From positions 67,135-131,134 of the forward strand of contig CAJJDP010000032.1 in the NCBI GenBank assembly GCA_905182995.1: a stretch of DNA of 64,000 bases. Direction: 5' to 3'. Positions 11,601 to 23,800 of the stretch are shown here, in pieces. Source of the stretch: Paramecium octaurelia (Eukaryota > Ciliophora > Oligohymenophorea > Peniculida > Parameciidae). Below the pieces are notes generated by a model. That model was not told where the DNA came from. It saw nothing but the letters and a program-made list of their open reading frames with translations, and made no database searches. Made by a program: the position numbers and the translations under genes. Every line of letters begins with the position of its first letter. Position 1 is the first letter of the stretch.

Positions 11601-12828
11601 TAGAGTAATTGAAGACATATTTGAACAAGTAAGAGAGTGTAGACCATTTGAGTTGTTGAGAAACAAAAAGGAAAGAGGAAATTATATCATTTGTCACCAA
11701 GCCAAAATTGTAGCCATGACTTGCACTCATGCTGCTCTTAAAAGAAATAGTTTCTGTGAATAAGACTTTTAATATGACAACATAGTTTTTGAAGAAGCTG
11801 GATAGATATTAGAAATTGAAGCCTTCTTGCCTTTGACTATGTCCTTAACTGGAAAACTCAAGAGATTAATCATGATTGGAGATCATAATCAATTGCCTCC
11901 TGTTATTAAGAATGTTAGTTTCTAAAAATTAGCCAACATGGAATAATCCTTTTTTATAAGAATGATTAGATTAGGAGTATTTTATCATCAACTTACAGAT
12001 CAAGGCAGAACAAGACCAGAAATTATGAAGTTGTATTCTTGGAAATATAAAGAATTAAATTCATTGTAATGTTGTCATCCATCATCAGATAATTAATTTG
12101 GACATGCCAATGCTGGATTTTGCAAAACCTTTTAATTTATTGATGTCGATTACAAAGGAGTTTATGAAAATAAACCTATGCCATATTTCTACTAGAATAT
12201 TGTCGAAGCTGAATTCATTGTTGCTACGTAATCATCTATTAATATTCCTTAGTTACATGTATTTGGTCTTGAGAGGTTATGATCCAAAGCAAATCACTAT
12301 TTTAACTACTTACAATGGGCAAAAGATGCTCATTAAGGATATTATTACAAGAAAGTGTTCCTGGCATTCACTTTTTAGAACTCCTGAAAAGATTACAACA
12401 GTGGATAAGTTCTAAGGATAATAAAATGACATCATTCTGATATCAATGGTTAGAACATCTCAGCCAGGTTACTTAAGAGATATTAGGAGAATCATTGTAA
12501 AACATATTATATATTCCAATAGGTCGCTTTTTCAAGAGCAAAATTGGGTCTATACATTTTTGGAAACTTATCAATATTTAACAAGGTACCAGAATTGTAA
12601 TAAACATTCTCACAATTCGTGTCTGAACCACTACATATATTGCCAAATGAAGTGTATAGAACTAAAAGGGCTTATGATGATTTATAGTTAGAATAATCTC
12701 AAAGTGTTAATCATCCAGATTAAATGTATGAAATAATTAAGACATAATTAATTGAAAGACAAAGATAAAATTCTAATATCGAGAATCTAACAGAAATACA
12801 ATAGGAATAGGAATTGTAGAGCTAATGA
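8657..12828 (+). CDS. AQR: Aquarius-type intron-binding spliceosomal helicase (SF1)
   Basis: About 1,348 aa after removing introns 8806-8827, 9108-9133, 10674-10699, 12228-12252 and 12497-12522, all GTA...TAG. The Aquarius-specific N-terminal helical region is present (ENYLFP near 8770, and [16 protein letters not shown] near 10050). The SF1 helicase core shows motif [10 protein letters not shown], a relaxed motif II FEEAGQ followed by ILEIEAF, motif [12 protein letters not shown], motif IV TTYNGQK, motif V TTVDKFQGQQND and motif [12 protein letters not shown]. Human Aquarius (IBP160) binds introns upstream of the branch point and is a spliceosome subunit. Finding it here is notable because introns in this genome are shorter than the footprint the human protein occupies. 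Confidence 0.95.
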
Positions 12829-13358
12829 AAATTATATATTTTTAGCATATAAATAAACATATCGTTATAAATATTATTATTAGGATCTTCTCTATTTGCA
12901 TAGAAAAGCCTCAGAAGATCACTTCCTCATTAGATTAAAATATTGATACTAAAATTATAATTATAAAATTATTATTATAATTATTATATATTTAATTTAT
13001 TAGTATTTACTATTTCTGATTGCTAATTTATATGAATATTAAATTCGCCAAAAAAATAATCATTTTTTATTAGAATAGGCTAAAAATCAATGGGGATTAA
13101 GAAGATGAGTTTGAAATCTTGATTCTATTAAAATATAAATTTTGTTTTAATCATAAATTAAATTTTGCAATATAAATAACTTTATAAGTTTCACATTAAT
13201 CCCTAATATAAGTTTTGAGTTTTCTTCAAGTTTTCACATGTGGGTATTGTAACAAATATAAGAGAACAGAGCCTTCATTTAGTTAAATATTATTGAATTT
13301 TCATCTATTAATAAATAATACAAAAAAAAAGAAGCTAATTAAATCAATTAAGTATTAA
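12829..13358. other. intergenic between convergent genes, with a small stem-loop
   Basis: Very AT-rich (12950-13000 is almost only A/T). The one structured element is an 8-bp perfect inverted repeat, GATCTTCT at 12884-12891 and AGAAGATC at 12913-12920, with CTAT/ATAG pairing inside the loop. It lies just downstream of the Aquarius stop. Confidence 0.45.
12884..12920. repeat. short stem-loop after the Aquarius gene
   Basis: 8-bp perfect arms, GATCTTCT and AGAAGATC, with CTAT/ATAG pairing inside the 21-nt loop. It lies 56 nt downstream of the Aquarius stop. It might be a 3' UTR element or a small structured RNA; chance is possible. Confidence 0.35.
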
Positions 13359-14481
13359 TCATCTCCACTTTATCCTTCGCCCTTCTATCCATTCACCTTC
13401 CCTTTAATCTCCTAGCTCAGACACCATAACTCCATGACCATGTTACTTTCCCTATTTCCATGTTCCTCTATAACTGCTTCCATTTGGAAACTTAAAAATT
13501 CCAAATCCTTCCTTCAAGTCGAAGGAATACTAAAATAATTGGCATATACTTATTTACATTCCCAGAATACTCACGTCCATCTGGCCAAGTGAATGTACCT
13601 TTTCCATGCATTTAATTATTTACCCACTAACCTTCATACTAAATTGGATATTTTTATTACTTTTCTTCCATCCTCATACAAAAAGATACCAAATCCCTCA
13701 TAATTATTTTTCTAAAATTCTCCCAAATATTTGCTTCCATCTTGATATGTAATCTCCCCATATCCTTGACGATGTCCAAATTTGTATCCGCCTTTATATT
13801 CGAATTATTAATTAATTTCATGTCCTTCACCATGAAACAATTATTGTTTCCATTCTCCTTTATAGATGAATCCATTTTAATCTTAAAATTCCCCATATCC
13901 ATTAAATTCATTATCTTCGAAGTTCCCTTCATATCTAGAATTAATTCATTAGTTACAAACTCCCATCACAACCAATTTGTCTTCCCTTGCCTGACTTTTG
14001 ATCCCTCTTAAACGTTCCTTCGTACAAAGTGCCATCAATATCTATTTACCTACCAAATCCTTCTTTTTAAAACTATAAAAATTATCCTTGGTATTGGCAT
14101 CCATCATTCAATAAATAACAAGGATAGCTGTTCTATTGAAGGGGAATCAATTCTTTCAATTTATTTTGTATAGATAAATGCAAATTTAAAGGCCATTCTA
14201 CTTTTTGTGCATCTTTTGGTATCATTTCTACCACTGAGACATTTTATTGGGTAAAATTAGATTCCACTTAATTTTGAGTGATAAGAGTAACTTGCTATTC
14301 CACTATTTTTTGTTTCTTTAAATAACCTAAATTTATTGGCAGCACAATTACATCTAACACTTGTTTGAATTTTGATAATTTTTGTTTCATCCAAAGATAT
14401 GTCGTCTGTAGGGATCAATCCAAAATCTCCTTACAGATTTAACCTCCCAACATCCTAGTTTGAACAACAAACTATTCCCAT
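13359..14481 (-). CDS. MORN-repeat protein with IQ motif, probably lipid-anchored (copy 2)
   Basis: About 341 aa with four introns of 22-28 nt. It starts MGIVCCSNQD, giving both a myristoylation glycine and a CC palmitoylation pair. An IQ motif, IIKIQTSVRCYLKKQ, follows at about residues 40-55. MORN repeats then run to the end (GTLYEGTFKRD, KYLGEFQKNNYEGFG, REYSGN, GTWKQGKQHGHG). The architecture equals that of the gene at 3235-4418, but the sequences are well diverged. The inferred role is a calmodulin-responsive membrane scaffold. It is convergent with Aquarius. Confidence 0.82.
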
Positions 14482-15337
14482 ATAATTTAATAAATTATTA
14501 TTATTCAATAGTATTATCTTATCATCTTCCAATTACATTTTCATAATTAATCCCTGTCAATTCTTAACCAGAATTAACGACAATCCCTTTTCTTGAAACG
14601 ATTTGCGATTTTACTATTTAATTTCAATAATCTTATATTTTAAATCCAAATTTCACCCAATCAAGAACCCTCCCAAGCTTGTAATGATTAGATAATTAAT
14701 TAGAATATTGCTTATTATTTTTAAATTTAGCAAATTTTATATTTCTTATCACTAATACTAAATATTTCCAATGAGTCGCACAAATATTCTACCCTAATCC
14801 ATTCAATCCTTATCCTATGATATTTAATCCCGCTCTAAGAACAAGTAAAATTAGAACAATATTAATAATAATTAATTGGGGAAAATACTGAGGAGGGTGA
14901 AAAATAAATTAGAAATTAACAAAACTTTCTCCAAGAAAAATGGTTCAAACTCAAACACTACAATAATTATTAATGATTTTTACATCCTTTTAAAAAAAGA
15001 GATAATTCATATTTTTCAATGGTTTATTTTAAAATAGGAAAATAATTTAATAAAATGTCATTTTAATATTATAATAGAATTACTTTAAATTATTCAGCAT
15101 AAATTATCATCTAATCTCACACTCCCAATAATGAAATTTTTGATAATTTACATTGAGTTAAATTTAGCAATAAATCCAGTTTACAAATAGGAGTTACTCT
15201 CTCAATAGGATTAGTCTAGAATATTACATTCGGTAGTACTTTTTAAAGAATAAATCTATCTAAAAATTCAGAGGTATCAAATTTGATTTGGAAACTTAAC
15301 AATTATAATATTTTATATTATTATTTAATTAGAAAAT
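14482..15337. other. long AT-rich stretch, possible short gene remnant
   Basis: No gene could be assembled. Two short coding-like fragments lie in different frames on the plus strand: one with PNPFNPYPMIFNPALRTS (14793-14846) and one with EEGEKQIRNQQNFLQEKW (14890-14945), ending TGA at 14975-14977. Only a 10-nt GTA...TAG segment would join them, too short for an intron. This could be a small gene with a sequence error or a decayed gene. The remainder is intergenic. Confidence 0.35.
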
Positions 15338-15792
15338 ATGGCATCATAATTATTAGAAAAGTTGTTCCAAAATAACCCTCATTTGAATGAGATCTAAAGA
15401 GATCGAGTTTCAGAAACCTTACAATACTTAGAGAAGCATAAAATATCGCTTTTATTCGAAGTAAAGCTTGAGATGATTACATTTAGGAATTATTGTCTTA
15501 ATTAATATTTGAGATGAGCAGTTAACCGAGAAAAACACTATTGGATACTCTTAAAAATCATAAAACTTAGACTTTCTTTGATACTTCTGATTATGAGGTT
15601 ATTTTTGAACATTTTGATACATTTAATGATAAAACTGTCAAGATTAATTCAATCAGATAGGGATTATAGATAATTGGGATTTCAAAATCAGAGGAGGAAA
15701 TAAATCAATAATATTAGACTATTTTAAAAAAAGGGTTTGTCAATAAAAATGAATTTGTTGATATAATGATCAATGAATATAGTTAGAGATGA
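15338..15792 (+). CDS. EFCAB10-like EF-hand/RIIa-type protein
   Basis: About 142 aa with one 26-nt intron (15461-15486). The N-terminal half contains a dimerisation-like helix pair (ETLQYLEKHKISLLFEELL, then SQPRKTLLDTLKNHK) resembling RIIa/DPY-30 folds. The C-terminal half has a degenerate EF-hand unit around the FEHFDTFNDKTVKINSIRQ stretch. That order matches EFCAB10-type proteins, which are linked to cilia in other organisms, and fits a ciliate. The stop lies 38 nt from the convergent dehydrogenase stop. The EF-hand loop is imperfect, so Ca2+ binding is uncertain. Confidence 0.6.
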
Positions 15793-15830
15793 ATTTGGAA
15801 TATCGTTTAATATAATATTTATGTAATATC

Positions 15831-16965
15831 TCATTATGGGTGGACTTAATTTACACAGGATCCTTTGATTTTGAATTCGTATATGTTATTTAGGGTTGTT
15901 TGGCTGATGTTCATCAGAGCCTCGTGAGTGAAAAAGGCTTGATGTCCAGTGATAATGACATTGGGGAATGAGAGCAATCTGGCTAAGACATCATCGGTCA
16001 ATACTTCCTGACTTACATCTTTAAAGAATAATTTTTCTTCTTATTCGTAAACATCTAAATAATAATTTAAATTTATACCTATTGCTAAGCCTCCGATTTT
16101 TTTCTTTTTCAATGCGTTAACAACTGCTTTGGTTTCAATCAGAGCTCCTCTTCCAGTGTTTATAATCATTACATTTTCCTTCATCTTCGTTATTGAATGA
16201 TCATTGATAATGTGTCTGGTTTAAGGTGTCAATGGACAATGTAAGGAGATGTAATCACTTTAGTAAAAGATATCGCTTTCATCAACATATGTAAATCCCA
16301 AGGATTCAGCCAGTTTTGGATCTCTATGGGGATCGTAAGCAACAACATTCATCCCGAACCCTCTACAAATTTTGGCAAAGCAAATTCCTATTTTTCCCAG
16401 ACCAATCAGCCCGATGGTTTTCCCATGTAAGTTCGATCCAACGAGTCCGTCCAAAGCAAAATTGTGATCCCTTGTTCTGTTGTATGCTTTATGAATCTTC
16501 CTATTGAGAGACAAAAGGAGAGCCATGGAAAATTCTGCAACTGCCTCTGGAGAATAGGCTGGGACTCTCACAACATTGATTCCGAGTTTGTCTGCTTCTT
16601 TTAGGTCTACATTATTGAATCCGGCGCATCTTAGAGCCACCAGATTCACTCCTTGTGAGGATAGCTTTCTTAAGACTTGGGCAGAGACCTTGTCATTTAC
16701 AAAACAACTAGTTAGGGATATTAAGGAGAAGTACTAACCAAACAGTGTCGCATTCATGTGCAAGTCTAGCACTATTTTCATTTAATTGTTCTGCAAAAAA
16801 TGATAATTTGACTTGTTTTTCTTCTGGGAGACTTGTGTTGACTTTTGTTAAGTAGTCTACGTCATATTTTTTGGTATTGAACACTGCTACGGAAGGTTGC
16901 TTGGGGATATTTGAAAGATATACTTTTATTGTATTGAATGCAAATCTGCTTAAAAGTTTAATCAT
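15831..16965 (-). CDS. D-lactate dehydrogenase (fermentative, D-2-hydroxyacid dehydrogenase family)
   Basis: About 359 aa with introns at 16708-16738 (GTT...TAG) and 16055-16078. It reduces pyruvate to D-lactate with NADH. Visible landmarks are the family start [26 protein letters not shown], the NAD fold GLIGLGKIG, the catalytic-Arg region [21 protein letters not shown], and the His region [13 protein letters not shown]. The homology starts near residue 25; before it lies [14 protein letters not shown]..., a basic, amphipathic extension that looks like a mitochondrial targeting peptide. The family is mainly bacterial, so ancient transfer from bacteria is plausible. The intron phase at 16708-16738 restores CCFVNDKV only with a GTT donor. 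Confidence 0.92.
16708..16738 (-). other. intron GTT...TAG in D-lactate dehydrogenase
   Basis: 31 nt. A GTA donor three bases further in would break the frame; the GTT donor yields DTVCCFVNDKV as expected in the family. Confidence 0.7.
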
Positions 16966-17189
16966 TATTCTTTAAAATAAATTTATTGTCAATATCAAAA
17001 TGTATGGTGGATTTAATTGTAAAAAACTTGAATAAGAATATAATTCTGTAGTCAATAAAATGACAATCTTGTTGATCGATTAGTTATCATTACAACTTCA
17101 ACTTAGTAAAGTAGCATAATATGATAGATAGATTAAATTACAAATAAACAATTTTTTGATAAACAATTTTCAAAGTTGTTGAATTCAAT

Positions 17190-17635
17190 TAAATCACTAG
17201 AGAATCAAAAGAGTTTGCCACCCAAATTCAGCAATCTCTTGTAACCATTGTAGTTTGTTATTCAAAACAAAACCAATTAAATGACGTCGTATGAGTAAGT
17301 ACCAAATGCGAAGCCCAAATACATTCCCCCGATCTTGGAGCAAGATGTTTAATATTCTACTCAATTTACAAAGCGTTATAGCAATACTCAAAGATAAATT
17401 TAATATATAAATCAGACACAAAAAAAGAAGCACTTCTCTCCCAGTAAAATCAATAGAGTTTGCAAATATTTGGACTAAAAGAAGACGAGACCGTTGAATT
17501 ATAACATAGGAGAATTCTACGCTGAATTTTAGAATGACTCATAAATAGTAGGGAAGCACAAGTTAATGGATTAGAAGTTGCAATCCTCTGAACTAAACAA
17601 AATTGCTTAAACATCTCTAAGTGTTGATACCTCAT
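17190..17635 (-). CDS. possible hypothetical membrane protein, frame uncertain
   Basis: Two overlapping open stretches in different frames: one starting MRYQHLEMFKQFCL at 17635, and one downstream with a strong hydrophobic segment (LLFLCLIYILNLSLSIAITL), ending near 17194. No clean GT...AG intron joins them. A third frame contains GGMYLGFAFGTYSYD. This may be a broken or rapidly evolving gene. No function is proposed. Confidence 0.25.
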
Positions 17636-17802
17636 AGCTTTAAGAAATCTCTAGATTTTCAAATTTTCACGAACAGTATTGATAACCCTATATTTATTTG
17701 ATTTATAAATTAAATAAATTTATTTTGCATTGCATTTATTTTTAGAAATTAATGAAAAAAAGTAATGTAATATGTTTATATGAATCAAATAGTGAATAAA
17801 TA

Positions 17803-20800
17803 TCATAATTTATTTTTAGACTTTAAACAATCCTAGATTTTTTTAAAAACAATTAAGAACTTCTCTTACAAATCTGTTACAAACTCTCTCAATAAAAAGA
17901 CGAGTTACACGAATATTGACAACCCAATAGTTCCAATCATCAACCATCCTATTTAAAATCTTTGATCCGCACTTAATAAACCAATCTAGAGTTAAAATGA
18001 ATATGTTACTATGTCATCAAGCGCAAAGCCTGTCGATAGGAGCATTAAAACAAAGATACAGAAGTCAGGAACTCCATTTTAAATCAGTTCAGCGTTGGAT
18101 GTGAAAGGATTTTCGTAGATGATCAAAGCTATGTTCAAAAAGCTGATGAAACAACAGAATACTGTTTATAGTAGCGGTTAATAGTAAAAGTAAACGACTA
18201 CTATAACGAATAAGGCCTTTCTGTTCAGATTGATGAAGGAGTACATCATAGCAGTGCTGGATTTGGTGTTGATGCTTTCATATAAAGTGCCATATTAATT
18301 CTAAAAGATCTCATGATCCAATAGCATATGGTGTTTGGTTGTCACGTAATAGGAAACAATCAGAATGAAGACACAGACACTGATGCTCACATAGGAGAAG
18401 ATTTGATTCGCGAATACAATTTAATAATCCATAAGACTGCTAGGTACTGTGGTGATTTGTAGTATGATGGCTAATACCAAGTCTAAAAAGGCTAAGTTTA
18501 GGGACTTAAGGAAATTGGATAGAAAGTTCACCTTGAACTTGTGTAAAGGCTAGTAGATCTTGTCAATTAGATATGGGAATCTCCTTCTGGGATTGATAAT
18601 TATTTGATGTATTAGTTCTACAGGAGCCTATTGGTTTTTTTATTTAGAAAATAAATTCGAATTGAATTTGTTAGGGGAAGCTTTGGTTTCATGCAATTGA
18701 AAGATTTTATTGGAGAACGATGAGGTTTTTTAAGTGATAGGAGGCCATATACATTCTAGGATGAATAATACGACACAAGAAAACAATTGAACGGCAATTG
18801 TAATAGCTATGATGGCAAAGCAAGTCCAAGTGTTGTTGAGGAATATTGGATCAACTCCTTTTTCCATGAACTTCTTAGGACTCTCAATGTAATAAGGATC
18901 AGTGGGTTCATTTAGAACAAAAAATGCTGGAAATAATTGAAAGTCTCCCCAAGCAGATTTTTGAAAGAACATCCGAACATTTTCAGGGAAATAGATATTG
19001 ATGTAATAAAGATTGTTGATCCAACTTAGGATATCCATAATAGTCCAAAAGAAGTTGAATCCACCTAATAGTATGACAGAAGGAGCTATAAAATACATCA
19101 ATTCTCCAAGAGTAGATTGGGCATCACTAGCACTTTCAGCCTATTTAACTTGATTTTGAGAATAAATAATTTTCTTCCTTGGTGTAATAATAATCTCTCT
19201 GGTTTCTTCTTCAAGTACACGTCTAGAAGTTCTAACTTTGACTGGGATGAAGATGTGTATGAGATTTCCAAGATCAATGGTTTTGTTGAATGAAAAGTCG
19301 ATATTGCATTTGGAGTTATTGTCATCAATTTATTCATATTTGATGAAGGATTAAAAGTCAGTTGGGAGAAATTAATCTATGGTAATATTGATTTTGGTGC
19401 ATGGATCGCCTTAATCGATAGGAAAATTTAGAGCCATGCTATCAGAGGTAGTAGAGTTTGTATAAGCGGCATCTACCTTTGCTTGTGGTATTTTAGTGCA
19501 AGTTGATTCTTTACATGTATAGTACTTTTCCACTTAGCATTTGGAATTGCATCCATCTCCATCGAGAGTGTTTCCATCATCACATAATTCACCTTCGACT
19601 ATAATTGAATCCCCACACTTTGTAATGCATTTACGATTAACAATGTAATATCCTTTAACATTTGTACATTTTGGACACATTCCTTTTTCATCAGGTTTTG
19701 CATCTATGATATTGCAAGTTAGACATGTTTTGTTGTCCTTGCAAGTGTAGCACATATCTGAACATTTTAAACACTCATTATCCTTTAGATAATAGCCATT
19801 ATAACATTAATCACATGAACTTTTATATCCTTTTAATGAGCATGTTTAACAATTGGCAACACATTAGAAACAGATAGATCTGGATAGCATTTTGTTAACA
19901 CAAGTAAAAAGGGAGTCGACTTTGCAATCTGTGCAACCATCTCTACTATTTTTATTACCATCATCACATTATTCTCCTTTGGTTAATTCACCGTCCCCAC
20001 AATTTATGTAATTACAAATATCATTCACTTTTCCTCTTATACTTGAACAACTCTCACATTAATTCTACTCATTCTCAAAAAATCCTTTTTAACATACACA
20101 TCTAGACTAAACAACTTCTCTATTTACTATTCAAGATTACTATATAATGTTACCATCTATGCAACTTAGACAATCTGATGCACTTGTACAATTAGAACAG
20201 GGAGGGGAACATTCTAATAATAATAATTGAATATGTACTTTGACAAACTTGTTTCTCATTTTCAAAGTATCCATTATTACATATGCATGACACTCCATCT
20301 GAATGTAATGATCTATTTTCAGAACATGTTTAACATTCATGATCGTTTACACACTTCCCACATTTGCTATTACATTTTATGCATTCGGAATTGTCATTCT
20401 AAAAATATCCAACTGCACATTCACATAACTTATTTTCAGGATTCATCTTTCTTTAAGGAATGCAAACCAAACAACCAATATCTGTACCGTTGACACAGGA
20501 AGCACAAGTCGAATGACATTAAGTGCAAACTCCTTTATCATTTAAGTACTCATTTGTCTTGCATTAACAAACATTATTGATAAGTTGGTATTTTTTAGTT
20601 TCATCACAACTTAAACAATTATTGGCATCATTTGAACAAGTTAAACAATTATTTGAACAATCTAAAGGATATTATATAATTAATACTTTCGCATGAATTC
20701 AAATCATTAATAAATTAACGACTATCTTAACATTTACAAACTGAAACATCCAATTAGAATTTAGAATCACAACTTAAACAGTTAGTAGCACTAGTTTCGC

Positions 20801-23800
20801 AAGTTAAACAATTTTTATTGCATTCTATTTTACAACATAATAATATTAAATTACATTAACAAACGCCATTCGAATCAAAGTAATACCCATCTATGCATTT
20901 ACAAACATTATTGATGGGATCTAAAAACTTGTATTCAGCAGAAAAACAGCAATTACTCGAATCAGTACAAGTCAAACAAGTAGGGTGACATTGAAGACAA
21001 TCTGTCAGACTAGCATTCATGTAATATTAAGTTGGGCATGAACATACATTATTAGTCAAAATCATGTTAATTCCAACACAACTTTAACATTAGTTAGATG
21101 CATTAACACAACTTAAACAAGGAGATGAGCAGCCTATTTAAATCAAAAACTATATTTACTTAAACAAGAAGTGCTTGATAGGTAATAACCATCAACACAA
21201 CTGGTACAATCTGATAAACTAGTACAATTAATGCATGGAGAAGTGCATTCTATTATAATTTAGATAATTCTACATATGCAAGTTGCTGATGACATAAAAT
21301 AGCCATTTTGACAATCGCAAAGGTTGGTACTAATATTAAGCAATTTGAATTCAGCCGCAAAGCAACAATCTCTTTGATTGATGCAAGTTGTACAAGTAGG
21401 GTGGCAATCTAAAATATGTTAGATAAAATATTTATACTTGTGCAAAGAGAATTAGTTTAATCATAATATTGATTGGAAGCACAGGAGCAAATCCCAAGGT
21501 TTAATGTCATTGTAGGATCCGCACAAGATAAACAATATGTTGATGAGTTTAGACATGTAACACAAGGGTTGACACATGCTAATAATGGATAGTAATTAGA
21601 TATCGTTACCTTAACAAGTGTTATTTGCATCTAAGAAATACCCATCTAAGCATGCACTACAAAAATCCACAGATGAACACAAAGTACATGGTGATACGCA
21701 GTCTTAAGATAAAATGATAATTTACGTATGCATGTCATATTGTCATCGATGTAGTATCCAGAGATACAATCAATACATTGAGTTTCAGATGAACAAGATT
21801 AACAAGGGGAAACACAATCTATAGAATAATTTATAATTGTCATACTTAAACATGAGTTAGACGAGGATAAATAAAACAAGGTACTCACACAGGTTTTACA
21901 ATATGTATCTGTTTCGCAAGTTAAACAAGGGGATAAGCATACTAATGAAATAATAAACAATTAGAACCTATGCATAATTGTGCTGCATCGTCGTAATAAT
22001 ATGAATCATTAACACAAGTTTTACAAAAATTAAGATCTAAACAAGTCAAGCAAGGTGGTGCACAAGAGACGCATAAATTATTTGACAGATAGTATGAGTC
22101 ATTTATGCATGAAAAACAGTTGTTAGAGGCAGTGCATTACAAACATGGAGATACACATTATACACACGTGATATCAACATAATAGGTTTGATCGATACAG
22201 GATGTGCACGTTGTTAATGAGGTGCAATTTACACAAGGGGATTAGCACACTAAATCACAATTAAGTTATTACATAAACATTCTAAACCATTGCTGTAATA
22301 TCCATTTTAACATTCACATGCATTTGTAATAGGATCATAAGAGGATAAAGAGACACATTAGTTACAAGAAGTTTGAGTTGAACAATCTAGGCACAAAAAG
22401 GGACAATACTGAGTGCAAATTCCATCAACAACCTTTTATCCTACAGGGCATGAACACGATGGGGTCACTTAACCCGAGTATAGACAAGAAATACAATTAG
22501 TCACTGTGGTTTCACATTCATTACAAGGTGATTGACACACTAAAAATATTGAGTAACTATACATTCACATCCAAGTTCTGTTAATATAGAACCAAAAACA
22601 CATTCACATTACTGAGATATATTTACTTCTTAATTTGGACCACAACTTGTACACTAATTGGGAGTGATATCACATGTTAAACAATTAGAATCACAATCTT
22701 CGCATATTCCATTTGCATTTTGGAATTAATTGGTAGCACATCCACAATAAGAATACAAAGTGATAGGGTTCTAGATGAGCTGTGTTTTGTATTCTTCTGG
22801 ACATGATTTGCAATTTGCAAAATTCATATCACATGTTAAACAATTGGGATCACAATCTACACAGACATTTTTCCCTAAGTCTAGATATTATTTTGAACTG
22901 CATGAGCAACCAGTTAGTATTGGATTGCACTTTTACAATTCTTCAAAGTAATCGCATGGTTTAAATGAATCAAGACATTCGACTGTGAATTCTATAAGAT
23001 CAGCAGTGAAATAATTGATAGTATTCATTCCAGTTGTTCTAAACTTGAATTCAACTGATCCTGCTCTCTTCTTTTGATAAATGTAATATTGAGGAGAATA
23101 AGAGTTTGATGTTGATATTCTTTTGATAGACAATAAGGTTGGAATGGTTAGTGGATAGACTTCGATGTTATAATTAATTGTAGTCCCTCCAATAGAAAAT
23201 CCTTTACCTTAAGTGGTTTGACTTAGCATTTCATTAAAAGAGTAGTAGATGTAACCTATGAATTCAAAGAATTAGTATTTCACCATGTTTAGATATTAGT
23301 TAGGAATAAATAGAAATATGTTCATATTCAAATATTCCAAATCCAAATCAATCGAAGTTGTAAGCAATGATGACAAGCACCATCCTAAAATACCACCTGA
23401 AACAGTATTCTGATATTGATGAGAGATTAAAACAGATTAAAAATTACCTGATACATCTGATTACAGAACTGATTAAAATCTTTAACTCTTACCAGCCACC
23501 CACTAGATCTTATAATTAGCATAATCAGATTTGCAAATAACTCTTAACAAAAAATAGTTGTTATATACTGAATCTACAAAAGTTTAAAACTCTAATGTAG
23601 AGTAATCGTCTATATGTCCCAATAGACTTATTGCCACAAGTGGAGGAGATTAATACTTTTTGGAAAAGCCAATATAATATTTCGTATCCATTTGATAATA
23701 ACCACATTCAAATTAAAAAATGCCTTCTTCAACAGTTTAATCAGGTAGATATCCTATTCGGATTTGATATAATCATTACTAATGCATTCTGGCGAGATTC

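Noticed and set aside
14772-15286. Long plus-strand ORF from ATG 14772
   Set aside because: The frame is not continuous to the downstream TGA, and with TGA as sole stop long open runs are common in AT-rich DNA.
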